From: Coffea arabica
Taxonomy: Eukaryota; Streptophyta; Magnoliopsida; Gentianales; Rubiaceae
Assembly: GCF_036785885.1 (NCBI RefSeq)
Contig: NC_092323.1
Coordinates: 10,982,501 to 11,046,500, forward strand
Reading direction: 5' to 3'
Length of the DNA stretch: 64,000 nucleotides
Within the stretch, counting starts at the first letter, position 1; each line of letters starts with the position of its first letter. The notes beneath the pieces were generated by a model. The model searched no databases. It saw only the letters and a list, made by a program, of their open reading frames with translations, and was not told the DNA's origin. Below are positions 13,151 through 27,479 of the stretch, piece by piece. The translations under genes and the position numbers were made by a program.

Positions 13151-14297
13151 TGACTCATCGAGCAATCATTAGGAGGTCTTTATTGACTGTTTGAGGATGT
13201 TAAACGTCAATTTCTTCTACTTGAAAGAATGGATTCAGCAATTTTTATTTGTTTACTTAATTATAGCGGATAAAGAAACAAATTGTATGGATGGCGTGGT
13301 CTTCTGTGCCTCTATTTCACGCCTTTTGATGAGAGGTCCTTGTTTCTTTGTAATCGTGCCCGTACTTCGCTCGTTTTCTCGTTGTTCTGTTTTTTAGCTT
13401 TTTTTTTTCTTTGGATTTCTTTTGGGTAAAAGCTCCGTTCAAATGGCTGGCAGGATAGGAGGCCTAGGGACAATTCCAAAATATCGGAGCTCAATCTGTT
13501 TGTGGAAGTTGGTCAATTAGGTCGCTTGATTTTAGTTTATTTCTTCATATATTTTAGCTTACTAGTTTTTTCAGCCTCACGTAATACGTGAGGATGCCCT
13601 GGGTCTATGTTAATCAATATCAAATGAAGGCAACTGGATTAATGTAAAATTGTTATATATTTAATACATGATAGGTGTTAATAAATGTGGACAATTTGAC
13701 TTTAGATAAATTGAATATTGTTGTTACTCATTTACTCATTTGATTTGTAATTTTCTCTTAGATAGTCAGTCTTTGACTTAAGATCTTTGCGAATTCTTGA
13801 TCTTATAAATAAATGATGCGTTCATTTAAAATGTACAAGTACATACATATATCATAAATATGGTGACGCTGATCACTTTTAAAATTATGCACACACTATT
13901 TGTATCTAATCAAGAATGAAATAAGTTTAAACAAGATCAGTTAGGTGAGAGTGCGAAGACTTCACCTTGTAAAACCGCCAAATCCAGGTCTTCAATTGGA
14001 AAAAGAAACACATCCAATATGTTGCTTTTCAGATGGTTTTCTTCTCAAGATTACATAGGCAATACAGCTTTGTGCGGCTCCCACAGACCGCTTCGGACAC
14101 CACCCACCGCCCACCGCCCACTCACCAGGGGAGCTCAAGCAACTACAACTATACGATGAAGATACAAATACACATCTGAACTCTGAAGCACAAACACAAA
14201 AACCACCAAAGTTGACCAAGCACACAACCGAAGCACGAATGCAAAAGCCACCGAAGTTGCCCATAATTTAGGCAATGGATCTATTTTACAAATGGGG

Positions 14298-14703
14298 TAA
14301 CAAACTCGTGTTTAAAATCCAAAAATATGTATTTATAGAATCGTTTTTTCATGCTCGAAAGAAAAATTGGAACTACTGTAAAAGTTTAAAAATTATAATC
14401 CATTTCTTAAATTGCATAATTTTTTTATGAAGAAAGTTTATCCTTTTGCAAAAAAAAAAAAAAAAATTTACACAGCCACGGGATACCTTCATATTTTTAG
14501 TAACAAACTCGTGTTTAAAATCCGAAAATATGTATTTATAGAATCATTTTTTCATGCTCGAAAGAAAAATTGGGACTACTGTAAAAGTTTAAAAACTATA
14601 ATCCATTTCTTAAATTGCATATTTTTTTTATGAAGAAAGTTTATCCTTTTGCAAAAAAAAAAGAAAAAATGTTTACATGGCCACGGGATTCCTTCATATT
14701 TTT
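14298..14703. repeat. Direct tandem duplication, 203-bp unit
   Basis: The unit starting taacaaactcgtgtttaaaa at 14298 recurs at 14501, with only a few substitutions and poly-A length differences. Each copy carries a poly-A tract (about 14451-14466 and 14653-14669) and ends near ccttcatattttt. The high identity implies a fairly recent duplication. Confidence 0.93.
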
Positions 14704-14847
14704 TTTAATTTTTTTTTCCAAAACAGGAGGACCCTCTTGTTTATATTGACAGTATACATTTTCACATTTTAATGCATATTATTTAATCCAAATTTGAATT
14801 CTAATATCAACTTTTGTATATATGACATGTATCCAAAAATGATAGTG

Positions 14848-14996
14848 AGTGTGTTTAGATTGAAATGATTTGAAAAAAATAATTTGCTTCACAAATTCCA
14901 ATCACCTTTTTATCTCACATATATCACATCATAAAATATGCTACAGTAATTGTCTCAAATAAATCATCCAAATAAACTCCTATCCAAATAAACTCA
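14848..14996 (-). mobile_element. MITE-like repeat, family A, copy 2
   Basis: It is the reverse orientation of the 13003 copy. The core reads tttttatctcacatatatcacatcataaaatatgctacag on the plus strand, and the ends are gtgtttagattg and ctatccaaataaac. It is non-coding. Confidence 0.7.
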
Positions 14997-17923
14997 GTGT
15001 ATACTGTATATTCTGAAACTCTTGGTTGAAATGTAAGATAATTAAAGAATATTTCGTAAAGCTACATATGCAAAACAGTGGAAATGTAAGATGCTGCTTT
15101 CAACGTGAATCAAATACAAAGATGCCAAGTTTCATCGTTCTATTGCAGCAAGAAAAGTTTGCTTGCATGATATAGCACTATTAATGCCTTACACGAAGAG
15201 AACTAAAGAGGATAATAATGGATATGCCATATTATATCTAAAAGTTGAAGCACTCAAAACTGGTCCAACTTCCACCATACATACACCCAAACCCTAAGAA
15301 AACAAATCGAATGTTCCAATTTCTAGGTTTCAATTTTTATAGCAAGCCTAATTAAGAATATAAACAAAAATTAAAACTTTGAATGAAGAAAATACGAATA
15401 AAAGTATCTAAAGCTAAAGGTTGGGTAGTACATTACTTTTCTGAAATTTCTTATCAAGAATTAGTTCAAACATGTTCGATAATTCTTTTCTCGTTATACA
15501 TAATAGTGATTAAGGCACACTCAGATGTGTGTATAACTAATTAGAATAAAAATATTTGTAATAATAATTCTCTTATAAAAGTGAAGTATTATAGGGGAAA
15601 CAAGTGCATGGGCTTAATTTCGGTGATGTTAATAAAGAAAAATTGAAGAAATGTGTGTCAAATATAGTAGATAAACATGGAGAAATTGAACGTAAAAATA
15701 CGGGAAGATTCGAAGTTATAGTAAAATTGTTGTTTTATTATTTTGTTAGAGAATAAATCCATTTTATCCTTTATAATAAAGGCAAAAAAAATAAAAAGAA
15801 GAAGAAAGAACTAACAATACAACACCGTAAAGGGCATCAAGCTTTATATATGGCACATGTATGCTTCCTAAAAAATGCCACTGGAGGGAGAGGGGAAAGA
15901 ATTCTAGTGTCTGAACTCTGGAGCAAGAGGGCAAGCCCAAACAAATTCCTATGAAATGCCATTGGATTTATCGAAATTTACAGCATAACCAGGCCATCTA
16001 CCTATGAAAAAGCCACCGAAATTGCTCAAAATAACCGGATAACCGGTCCATGAGCACTGTAGCAACTCCAACTCGCGCTTTTAGTATAGTAAAGATTAAG
16101 TTGTAGTGATCAACATGGCTACAAGAGACATTATAATGTGTTACAATTGTGTACATTTTTTCATTTCTTAAAATCATCTGGGCATACATGTACAGGAAAA
16201 AAATTGAGTATTTTTAGATTTGTTTATTGTTTTTAAATTATTTATTTCATCATACTAGAAAATATTACCATACTCCAGTTATCCAAATTACTGTCAAAGG
16301 ATTTAATGCAAATGCAACAGGGGTTGCAAGTTTGCAACCTGACTGACTGCTGACAGGCAATAGGCCATTAAGGCCCTCCATATGAAAAAGTTAGTGCCAA
16401 AAGAACAAAAGAAGAAAAAAAAAAGTTAGTGCCAAATTTAAGGAATTATGAGGAAATTGTATCCTTTTTATATCCTAGTATTTTCTGGACCATTTCTTGG
16501 AATGTTGAGCACAATGAAAAGTTCAAATAGTACATCATGCTCAGAAGGTATTACATACTCTATACGTGACATGCTACATGATGTATTAATACAAATCACT
16601 GATCACGTAAATGGACAATGTGTGATCCACCATTATTATTTGATACTAATTTATTTTTCTTTTTGGGCTTGATACTAATTTATTAGTATTATAATACTAA
16701 GTAAGTTTTCCATTATGTCCTTTAATATCTTTTGTCCTCACTATTTAAGACAAAAGATAGGCAGAGATGCCAAATTTTTTTTTGTAGCCAGTTTTAGCTG
16801 GCATCACCAACATAAATGATACTAATGCAAGAAAAAACAGAAAAGAAAGTCAAAATTTAATCAAAAGTTCCTCGACAAGAGAAGTCGTAAGCTAACTTCT
16901 ACAACAACATTTCTACAAGTAAAACTCGTATTTCATACTTTCCGCATCAGAAGTTAGGTTGATAGGTTGAATTGCGAATCCACCATGACATCGGTCCGAT
17001 TCTATACTAAAGTTGAAAGTATCAAATAACTAGTCAAACTCATCAAAACCGATAAATCCAATGAATCCATGAATTGAACTTGAAACCTTTGCTATTGAAG
17101 TCTGATGCAATAACCACTGCACTATCACATTCAATTAGTCTCTTTTGATAACACATTTATATGAAACAAACATTTATCTTTCATTTCTCAATTTTCCCTA
17201 CAAAATATCATCTTCTCATGATTCTTTTTTTCTAGTATTCAACTCTCTCTCTTCTCTTTTCTTTTGTTAACCCCTTTTTAATCCAACCTCTTTTGTTTTA
17301 ATTTATTGGTGTTTTCTTCCATCTTTTGTTTTCTTCTATCTTTTAATTTTGATTTTGTCTATTAAATTAAAAAAAGAATTATTTTTCTTTAATTCTAAAG
17401 ACTAATTATTAAATGACACAACCACTCACTTCATCTCATTTTTTGTTTCTTATCAAGTTTGCATCTCTATTTTCGATTCTCCCGACTTTTTCCAAACTCC
17501 AAACTTCATTTTTTTAAGTTGCAATTTCTAAATCCCAAAAACGCGAATTAAAATTTAAACTCACAATGTCTAATTCCCATAGATGTGAATTTTGTATAAT
17601 TTCAAGATATTGTGATCTTTTTGGGTTGGATTTAAGATTAATTTTTTGGTAGATATAATTGAAATTGAGATGAAATTTATTTGTTTTAACTTATAATTTA
17701 AATTTTTTATTTTTTAAAAATCCAAGTTCTTTGAAAATATTAAACTTTTCATCATATAAAGTTTTAAATTAGTCCATTGTATGCCTTATGTTGTGCATAT
17801 ATATAAGTTATTTTTTTAAAAATTTATTAAACCAGGATTGAACCGATCCGACCAGTTAAACCTTGACCCGAACATCTCACCAGTCATCAGTTCAATTAAC
17901 TGTACGAGTTTTAAAACATTAAT

Positions 17924-18103
17924 TAGGTTTGTTTGGATAGTGTATTATTTGAAATATTATTTGGAATAATTACTGTAGCACTTTTTATAATGTGATGTAT
18001 GTGAGATAAAAAAGTGATTGAGAATATAAAAAGATAGGTTAAAAAATGTGTTTGTGATACAAGCAAAATATTATTTGAAATAATGGAGGTATCCAAACAC
18101 TCC
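17924..18103 (+). mobile_element. MITE-like repeat, family A, copy 3 (best preserved)
   Basis: The ends are gtttgtttggatagtgtatt and aataatggaggtatccaaacactcc, which form an inverted repeat around TGTTTGGATA. The heptamer cattaat lies immediately left (17917-17923) and right (18104-18110), a possible target-site duplication. It has the same core as the other copies and no ORF of note. Confidence 0.75.
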
Positions 18104-19661
18104 CATTAATATAATATTATTGTCTATCGTAGGTTGAACTATCACAAGAAAGACACAGAGGCCCACTGCCCACAGACAGATTTTGAGGATTTGGCTTAGT
18201 TTGCGTCTACTCTTACATGAGTAGAAAGGTTTGATTCACTGATCTGTGGGTATCTTTTACACGTCAATTCAAGGTACAAGTGAAGTAAAGCTCCATCAAG
18301 TTTTACTCAAAAGTATTCAAGCCGTCATGAACTTTGAACCTTGTTCTGCTCCTATTTCACTTTCTTAATTCTCAATCGGTGCTGAGATGGTAAAAGTAGG
18401 TCGTGGTCCAATGTTGGACAAAGACACTAACTTTATTGGCCGTAATTCCACGAGCTTGTCTTTAAAACAACTAAATAACATTTGTTTGTGTAGTAAAAAA
18501 AAAAAAAAAGAAGTTAGAATAAATCTTTTATGCATGGATGATGGTATATACATTTACAGGTCTAGATGTACGTTGGACGTGCAAATTTTGTTGTTTAAGT
18601 ATTTAAACATCAAATTTTATATGTGTAGCATGTATTTAAGATCCGTAAATATATACACTGACAAATAGTAGTATAGAAAGGATTAATCTAAAAAGTGAAT
18701 TATAGTATGCATTCTAGATTATCACCTATAAAAAACTACCAATCTTGACTCTTTCAGTACCTTGTAAGCGTGTACTACTACTCTACGGTTATTTTTAAAA
18801 CTATTTTTTAGTGAAAAGATTTCAGAACTCCCAATTTGCATTTGCTTGCGGACGCAATACTTTAATACATTCAAGAATGTCCAAATACACCTTCATTACC
18901 ACTACAACATGTTAGATTGGATGGGCGATCATTCAGAATGGAAGAATCCTGATTTACATTTCCTTTTAGATAAATCCCTCGTTAATGTCGAATGAACAAT
19001 GTAAAAATTCAACTGGTTTTCTTCTAATAATTTTTTAGAATGATTTTGAAATGAAAAGTATACTGAGATGGGCAAATTACAAAAAGAATCTTTATTACTT
19101 TCCAAAAGCATTCTTCTGGTCAGGATCAAGCATGGCACAAGATCTTTTTTTTTTTTTTTTTTGGCTACGAACCCAGATGGTAAACAAAATTCATAGAGTA
19201 ACACGAATACGTAAAATTGGCGAAAATCAACTGAATAAAATTGCCTGGGGTAAGAAAAGTTATCTTAATGTATACAAATTTTAAATAGCATTAATGTTCA
19301 TTATCCTATCCCACACTTTTCGTACATGTTTCAGAAAGACCTGCCTATCAAACACAGTCACAGATTAATAGATTGGGCAGCAGGACATTGAAAGGATACA
19401 CAATTGTCAGACTCGGGTGGCAAAGAATCCCTCCAGAAACAAAAGTAAGTTTCAAAACCCACCATCAAGAGTAAACTGTGAGAATCAAATTGATACAAAA
19501 GATGACAACATGGATGAAAAGCTTTTGTGGCAGCAAAAGCCAGAAGACAAAATTTTCAGGCAAATGTAATTACTAATAGCCTTTTGCATTTGGTAACATG
19601 AAAAAGCTATTTGAACGATGCATCACTAAGAGTAGAAGATGCTGCGAAGCCAAAGGAAACC

Positions 19662-22600
19662 TCATAACACCATCATACCTTGATTTGAACTTGTATATTC
19701 CTCAATCTCAAATTTTTGATACACTAACAGTTGATTCTCATCCCACCATCTTTCTGCCTCTCTCTCGGTGAACTTTTTCCGACTGCAAAATCCCATGCCA
19801 ATAAAAATAAGAGCTGGCACATATTATACCTATCGTAATCAAGACAAACTAAACAAATTAAGGTATTCATAATCTTATATTAGCTGCTCAAAGTTCACTC
19901 CTCTCTTGTTCTGGATCAAGGTTATCGGAGTGAACGCAGAATGCTACCCAGAATTCATGATGAGAAGCTGACCTGAATGGTAGTGGTGACGCAATTTAAT
20001 ATATTTTTTTTAATTTATGCTCCTATAATATGCAAACTATCTCTATGCTCCAAAGCTGTTTTGACAGCAAATCTTGCATGCATAACCATAAAGTTTTACC
20101 GCCAAGAAGAAATGGTTACCTGAATCTAACTCGCCTGAGGGCCTTCTGTCCATTTGGCAGTGCTGTGAGTGTGATGTAGATGCCAGGTTGATACTGTTCT
20201 ACCCATTCGAGCTTCAAGGACTTTATTCCAAGTTGTTCAGTATCTACTTTTTCTGCACAGGATTTCTCTACTGATGCAGCATCTCCATTACGGTGTTTAT
20301 CTCGGAGATACTTCAATGTGTTGGAAAAAAGCATTGGAGAATTGCATACACTATCCACTCTTCTGTCTTCCATTCGACATACTTCAGGAGGCTCACATGT
20401 AGTAACAACTTGAGAGGACGATATGGATGTGAATTTCTCCACACTAGCTTGATCTTTAAGATCCCTTTCAGCAGAGAGTTTCTCTGACATTGTTTTAAGC
20501 TGCAATAAAGAACACAAGATATCCTGTGAAACTCTTCTCAAGTAAGAAATAAATCCAGTGTTATGTAACATTGAAGTCAAAATTAATATTTTAAATTCAG
20601 CATTAAGCTGGTAAAAAAATTTTCACCACTAGCAAATGATGTTCAAAATAATGGATGCGATGCAGGGACAGTCTACTTCAATCTGATGAATTCAGATAAA
20701 ATTACCCTTGATGTAAGAGCTTTTATAACTTCCTTTGCTGCTTTACTCTTGGCAGCTTCCTCCTTTGCAAGTGCCCACGCTTCCTCAAGTTTTCGTCGAC
20801 ATTCTTGAATTTCCTCATCTCTTGTTTGGCATAGCTTTTTAAGACTCTCAGACTTTCAAAAAATGAAGACAGTGGAAGTACAAGTGAGAACCTTTTTGTT
20901 TGCATGAAAGGCTAAGCATTGAAAAATTAATTTTCAAAATAATTCACACACAAAATTGTCAGTGAAACAAAACTCCACTGAATTACTAACCTAGTGTAGA
21001 AGAGACACAACAGAATATGACGACGTGACGAAATTTGTTTCAATGGTTCACTAGTGAAGTAAGAGACTAGATCACACTTCCCAAAACCTAGTGTAGAAGA
21101 GACAATTTGAATATAACGACATCACAAATTTCATTTCAATGGTTTACTAGTTCATCAAAGCAGCAAACTTGGGAGACTACAAAACTCTTACCACTTCAGC
21201 AATACTTTAGTACAAAAAGCATGAGGTATATGCTTTGAACATCTTTCATCAGTTTCAAAGTAGATGAAAGAAATATGCATCGCATAGCTAGATTTTTTTA
21301 TGACACACCTTCACGTTCAAATTCGTGAGTTCCTCATTATGTCAAACAAGCTATGCAGAAAGGCTCTCTTGGTCATTAAGTTCCCTAGCTACATCCTTTC
21401 ACAAGTCCTTAGCTTGACCCAAACAAAGTCTTACAAATCCTCCACAATTACCAAACCTCAGGGTTTCCACTTCCATGTTTAATACACTTGCATATAGCTA
21501 ATTAAGCCAAAATCTTCTATTTAAGAGGAAGCTAGGACAAGGTGATCATCAAAAAGGTAATACTGTTTCTAAGCCACATAATAGGGAGACTTGTCCATTT
21601 TCACCACACATGCCTCCCCCGTCCTCACAACCCTTCCCTCCAGGCAACAAATTTCCTTCTAAGCTATGGTACTGATCAATTATTGTTGGACTGTTTAGTT
21701 TGTGTTGTGTGTGAATTTGTGAGAGTGAGAGAGAGGGACACAGACAGACAGTTAATACCTCCACGAAATACTGTTAAAGGCAAGTATAAGCTGCAGAAAT
21801 TTGATCTCAAAGAGAAGGGGCAAGAATATACTTGAATCCTTAGCTTCCGTATTTCTTCAAGAAGGAATTCATCTGATAGCAAAGTGTCCTTCTCTTGATT
21901 CATAGCAGCAAAAGATGCAGATTTCACAACCAAAGGAAGTGCTTGGAAGTTAGCTGGAGAAGAGGAAGCTAATTGAGTCCTCAAAGGTGAAAGGGAAGAC
22001 AGATGGGGAATTCTTTGGTCTCCAGAGTTTATTCTAAAAGCTCGAGGGCAAGGAACCTGCCCCCACCTGTGCAATCCACCCAATGAAGATGAAGTGGAGT
22101 CCAAGGGCTGCTGTTTGTCCCCTTGAACTTTCTCTTCAGAGTAATTTGTTGTCAATTTCATTCTACTCCATGCACCACTTCCATCTCCTCTGTATTCTTT
22201 TTCATCAGACATAGCCTTCAGTGATGTTAATAATAATCTTGGGCTCTGAGAATCAAGCTTATACTGTCCATCAGAATCAGCTATTTTTTGCAACTTTTTA
22301 AAGCATGGATCACATACGCGAAATGACTTGACTTTGCTAGGTGCCAAAGATGCATTACTAGCTTTCTTGCTGCAGCATGCACGGCAGAACAAAAGCCCGC
22401 AATTGTAGCAGTTTTGCTTCTTCCTTGTAAATCCAAAAGCTGTCCCACATCCTTTGCAAGCTGATTGATCAGTTGTAGCAACAGATTTGTGCAAACAAAT
22501 AGCAGCTGTAGAGCTTGATCCACAGGTAATATGTTCTACCTGCATGTCCCTGAGGGCTTCTACTAAAGTTGGAGAGTTTCTATCCCTTCTATCACCCAGT

Positions 22601-25600
22601 CCCAATTGTCCATTTGCACCTTTTCCCCATGTGAAAACGTTGCCCCTTGAGGTTAAGGCAGCAATGTGACTAGAACCTACAGAGATCTCTTTAACATACT
22701 CATCTTTTAGCTTCCCCTGTACAATTGTTATTGATTTATCCCTGGCATGAGGATTTCCCAGTTGCCCATGCTCTGCACTCCCCATTGCATATATCTTACC
22801 CATATTAGTCAGTCCAGCAGTCAACACTCTTCCACATGCAACTTGAACAAAATCGTGATCAACAAGCTCTGTGACACATGTTGGTAAAAGCTTCCTCTCT
22901 TGATCCGAATGGCCAAGCTTTCCTTTATCCCCATCTCCCCAAGTAAATAACTTCCCTCCTTTACGCTTGATTTTAAAACAATCTGTCACAACTTCCACTA
23001 TTGCAGCTGTGTGCCATGGACCACATGCAACAGATTTTACCCATAGCCCAACAAGTGACTCGACTTCTTTAGGGCGTGAAATGCTTTGGACATTTCCATG
23101 ACCAAGTACTCCAAATGTTCCATCACCAAAAGTAAATAATTGCCCATTTGCAGATACAATAGCTGTATGCCATGCTCCACAAGCAACATTGGCTATCGAA
23201 ACACCATCCTGCAACCCACAAAGTCTGTTTGGCAGCCAATGGCTTTGCTTTATATCTCCACCTGCTGAATCGGCACTACAACCACCATCACCCCACGTGT
23301 ACAGCTCACCAGAATCTGCAAGAGCACAGGTCTGATATTCACCACATGTAACAGATTTTACAAAAACCCTGTTAAGGGAGTCAACAATTTTTGGACATTC
23401 AGAATCCATATCGAGTTTGTGACCAAGCCTTCCCCTCTTTCCTTCACCCCAACAGAAGACTTCTCCTTGTTTGGTGACTAAGGCAGCATGTTTCCCCCCT
23501 AAAGACACTGATTGCACATCAAGCATCATGGTAGAATCCAGCACTTTGGGTATTAATGCATCGCATTGCTCTTCACCGCCAGCAAAACATCCTCCTTCTA
23601 CTCCTCCTCCCCAAATCAGAAGATCTCTTAAGACATCCATTCCTAATTGGGTAAAATTACGAGGGGGTCTCCCAAGCTGACTAAGGCTGTGAACGTGGGT
23701 TCTTGTATTGGCACAAACTGCTTCTTTCTTATTTAGATCATCAGGGCCAAGATATGGAGAACTTGTGTTAAAGTTATCCACGGAATTTTGGGTACTTGAT
23801 AGACTTGACTCCGAATAAAAGCTATCAGAAGAACATGATAACCCATCCGAAAAACACCTCTCTGAAAATGATTGTGCAGGACTCCCATCTATGCTTTGAA
23901 CCTTCACATCAGTAAAGCTAAATAAGTTCTCAATGACTTAGAATCTGATGAGCATAGGAAGACAAGGAGTAAACTAGAATCCGAAAAGAACCAGGCATCA
24001 ACTAGATTCCTAGGAAGACAAGTAAGATTCCTAGGAAGACAAGTAAGAAAACCAAAAAATTGGGAATGACTTTTCTCTGGGAAACACAAATGCCCGTGAC
24101 CCTTTCAACAAAAACGAACTAAAATTTATCATAATGTCCGCTATTAGCTTGATAGGATTCTTTGAGTTGAGTGCACATACTACTAGGTCAAAGTTGTTTG
24201 GTTATTTGAAATGAAACATATATGATGTTTTTACAGATATGCATCTAAGCCAAGTTATCTGTAACATCAGTTATAAACAGCAGCAATAGTGGACAATCAA
24301 CTGGGACTATCACTTGACTACACTTACCATCAAGATGCTGTTTGTTTCCAATTGAAGTATCACTCACACTTCATATTAGTATGAAATTATCTTTCAGACG
24401 TTAATCATTTTCTATTCTTACTGTCTTCAAGGTCTTAAATCCAATTATTCAATGTTGCTATTTGAAATTAATCCAAGTAAAACTTCTCCTCTTTTTGAGC
24501 CAAGTACAACTTCATAATTAGTACACCCTTTAATTTTATTCCAGCATGTTGCAACCTTATTCTGCTTAAGGAATGGCAAACAAAACAGATACACCAAAAC
24601 AAGAAATGAAGACGTTCTGAGAAAATCCTAAAAAGAAGGTCTCTTCTTCGGATCAGCTTCTTGTTTTAATAACCAGGTAAAGAAAGGTAATAAGAACCTG
24701 AGATGATTTAGCTGTCTCTTCCGTGATTCCAAGAATTTGCTTCCTTCGCATGTAACTAGCTGGACTATTGACACAACTTTGAGCCCATCTTTGGTTTTTC
24801 AATGTGCCAAACAATCTACGATGGTGACTCCTGGATATTATAGATTTCAAGCCTAAAAACCAAGAATCAGCCTGTGCTTTGTCCTTGCAGATCTGCATGA
24901 AAGAGAGAGAATAAGCATACACATTAGTAAGGACAATATGATCGAGGAATGCAAAATTTATACAAATAAATCCACTACCAGATCAAGAGAGCGTTCACCA
25001 TTCGCATAGATAAGTGAAAAACTTTGACTTTCTCTTTCTGGTTTCATTTGTTTCTGAAATTCAGCATTATAGATTAACAGGGCATCTATATCACAAAATG
25101 GAAAAGAAATCCCAAAAGAGACAGTTCATTCTACTCACAGTATTTTGACCGCGAATGATGTTTGTAACCGAGCTTAATTTCAATTGTTTTTCCATCTCAC
25201 CAGAATACCAAATCAAAGATTTCTCATCCTGAAATCAAAACCATCCTTCAGGCTTACAAAAATATTGATTTTCAGGTCAAGAAAAATTAAACAGGGAGCA
25301 ACAATTAAAAAAAGAAAAACACCTGAAAGACTGGTCAACTTGATTGAGCTGTTATCAAGTCAATTCAATTAGGCTAAGAGGTAGGGTGCAACAAAACTTT
25401 TGGGCAAATTGGAAGTGAATAAATAAGGGTACACAAAAATATGGGAACTTCTTCTTAGATAGCAACATGCCTGAGATTTCTCCCAGTTTATCTAATAAAA
25501 GTCGCAAAAGGTAATCTGCATAACAAATAATTTAAATGGTTAAATAATGTTCATTTCAAGTTTCAGTGGACACTTACAGTTGCTTTCCATAGTAACATGT

Positions 25601-27018
25601 TCCAGCCATTTTTATTTACTCGATATCAAACTTGAAGGCCTAAAATCAAAAGATAACATCATTCTGTTTTCTGTTTTTCTCAAAAATTATTAAGTGGAAT
25701 GTTGTTTATTGACAGACACAAAAACCTTAGGAAGACCAGTAGATGCCAGCTAGCTGGTATAAATTTAAGATTACTGCAATTTCACTATGCCTTTTGGAGC
25801 TTCATCCCCTACCCAAAGTAGGAACTTTCAAGGAACACAACAGACAATATTCTGATAAGCTGAATACATCCACTCATCCCTGAATGAGACTTTCTATTAC
25901 TACCCACAAGATGAACTACAAGCTTTTGCACAGTGGAGTCTCACAACACAATATCATGTTAGGTCTTTTTAAGCTTACCATGGAAAGCCTAAAGGGGCAG
26001 AATTTGGGCTTCCCTCTTCTGCCATACTTCAGAAGGTGTGCACCCTTCTTCAACGCGACAATTGCCTGCATTTGGCTTAGGATTAGTGCAACAATTATGA
26101 AGCCTAAAGCCCTAAGCTAAGCAATAATGCTAAGTTTATGAAGTTCAAACTATACATCCCAAAGAAAGTAGCTTAGAAAAAGAATTTGTCTTCTGCACAC
26201 AAATGCACAATTCTTGGATGGATCAAATACAGAGGAAGTTGAGATCAAACAATTGCTCTAGCAAATTTCCACAAACTGAGACGATAATTTAGCTGTAATC
26301 ATAACATGAACAGAAAGGAAGGAAAAAGGGTAGTGAAAAGCAAGGTCAGTTGGACATTCATTACCAGGGGTCAAATGAGCAGAAAAATCTTAAAGCGCAA
26401 TATGGTGCAAATCAATAACATTCAACAACTAGCAGAAAGTTGGGTAAGGCACAAACCAAGTTTTTATGTCTTAACTTTAATTTCTAAATTTCTTATAGAT
26501 GTCATTTCAGCAATTTGAAGACTTCCAACTTCGTTGAATAAGATTAAAGAATACTAAACCTGCAGTCGAAGAAAAATAGCAATTTGGCATGTAAATGATG
26601 GGTTATTTCACTAAATATTTTGCAGAAATCTTCTGGGAAAAGAACAAATGGTGGCAATTAAACTCAATATTACACCTTCAATAGCACTAGGAACAAAACA
26701 GAAAAATGAAAAGCAAATATTTTTACTGATTTAGAACACAAAATACAAGCAGAATTTCCAGAAACATTGATAGCAGCTCCTAAAATTGAAACAGCACTGA
26801 TCCCAAGTTGGATTTTTAAGTTTCTTTCCAGTAGTAATAAACTATGGTCATAGGCTAGGCATTCTGAGGCGGATAACAAGAGAAAAAACTGGTATATAGA
26901 CATTATTCAACTTTCAAATCCATTAAACTCCAAAGAAAGAAAAGAAAGAAAAGGAGGGGTGCAAAACCTGTTCAACTGCTCTATCAGAAGGGCACAATGC
27001 TACATGTTCTTCACCCAT
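19662..27018 (-). CDS. PRAF-type protein: PH, RCC1 repeats, FYVE and BRX domains
   Basis: Nine exons on the minus strand: 26968-27018, 25979-26065, 25139-25228, 24979-25053, 24698-24892, 21832-23901, 20706-20852, 20120-20499 and 19662-19782. All junctions are GT-AG; the sum is 3216 bp, or 1071 aa, the usual size for plant PRAF proteins. Domains: PH about 18-135 (exons 2-5); RCC1 repeats about 260-634 with repeated WG.G..GxLG signatures; FYVE-type zinc finger about 647-703 with all eight cysteines (648, 651, 664, 667, 672, 675, 696, 699); a coiled coil in exon 7; BRX about 1001-1058 (WVEQYQPGIYITL, then ERWWDENQLLVYQ). The family binds phosphoinositides and is linked to membrane trafficking, auxin transport and polarity. 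The basic FYVE motif reads RKKQNC, with Gln662 at a usual His position. The last exon could extend past a second potential donor (CAAG|GTATGA), giving another C-terminus. Confidence 0.95.
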
Positions 27019-27479
27019 ATTTTCCCAGAGAACTCATGTAAAGTTGAAGAATGTTTAATATAGAAAGAAGCAATAAGAATACGGGAAGGAGGGAGTGAGA
27101 GGGACAAGAGGAACAGAGAACAAAGGATTTGGTTTCCTTTCAGGGGAACCTTAAAACACAAGAGAATGTGTGAAAGCTTGTAGTCAGAAGAAGAGCATTT
27201 CAGTGCAGTTAAAGAGAGCAAGAGAAGCGAGAGAAGAGCTACTTTTCTTGGTTTCAAACTTTCAACTTTCAAGTGGCACTATCACTATGGCAGTAGAACT
27301 GGATGACTCAACTAGTAGTAGCACTCCTGGAAATTCTTGGTTTGGAAGTTAAAAAGGGTAAAAAAAAAGAAGAGAAAGACGGAAATGAAGCGAAAAAGTG
27401 TGATGGGATCCCTCCATTTCACTTCACTTCACTACTTCTCGACTTTCAATCTTTCTTTTGCTTTTTTTTTCTTGGGTAG

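Larger units (their letters stand above)
13151..19661. other. Gene-poor region downstream of the PRAF gene
   Basis: No gene is recognised over about 6.5 kb. It holds a 203-bp tandem duplication, two further family A MITE-like copies, many poly-A/T runs and small local duplications such as gttagtgccaaa near 16391 and 16424. ORFs under 100 aa here look like chance frames. The last few hundred bases before 19662 are likely PRAF 3' UTR. Confidence 0.5.

Noticed and set aside
21542-21835. 97-codon plus-strand frame
   Set aside because: It lies in the PRAF intron following exon 6, antisense to the gene; composition and lack of motifs indicate chance.
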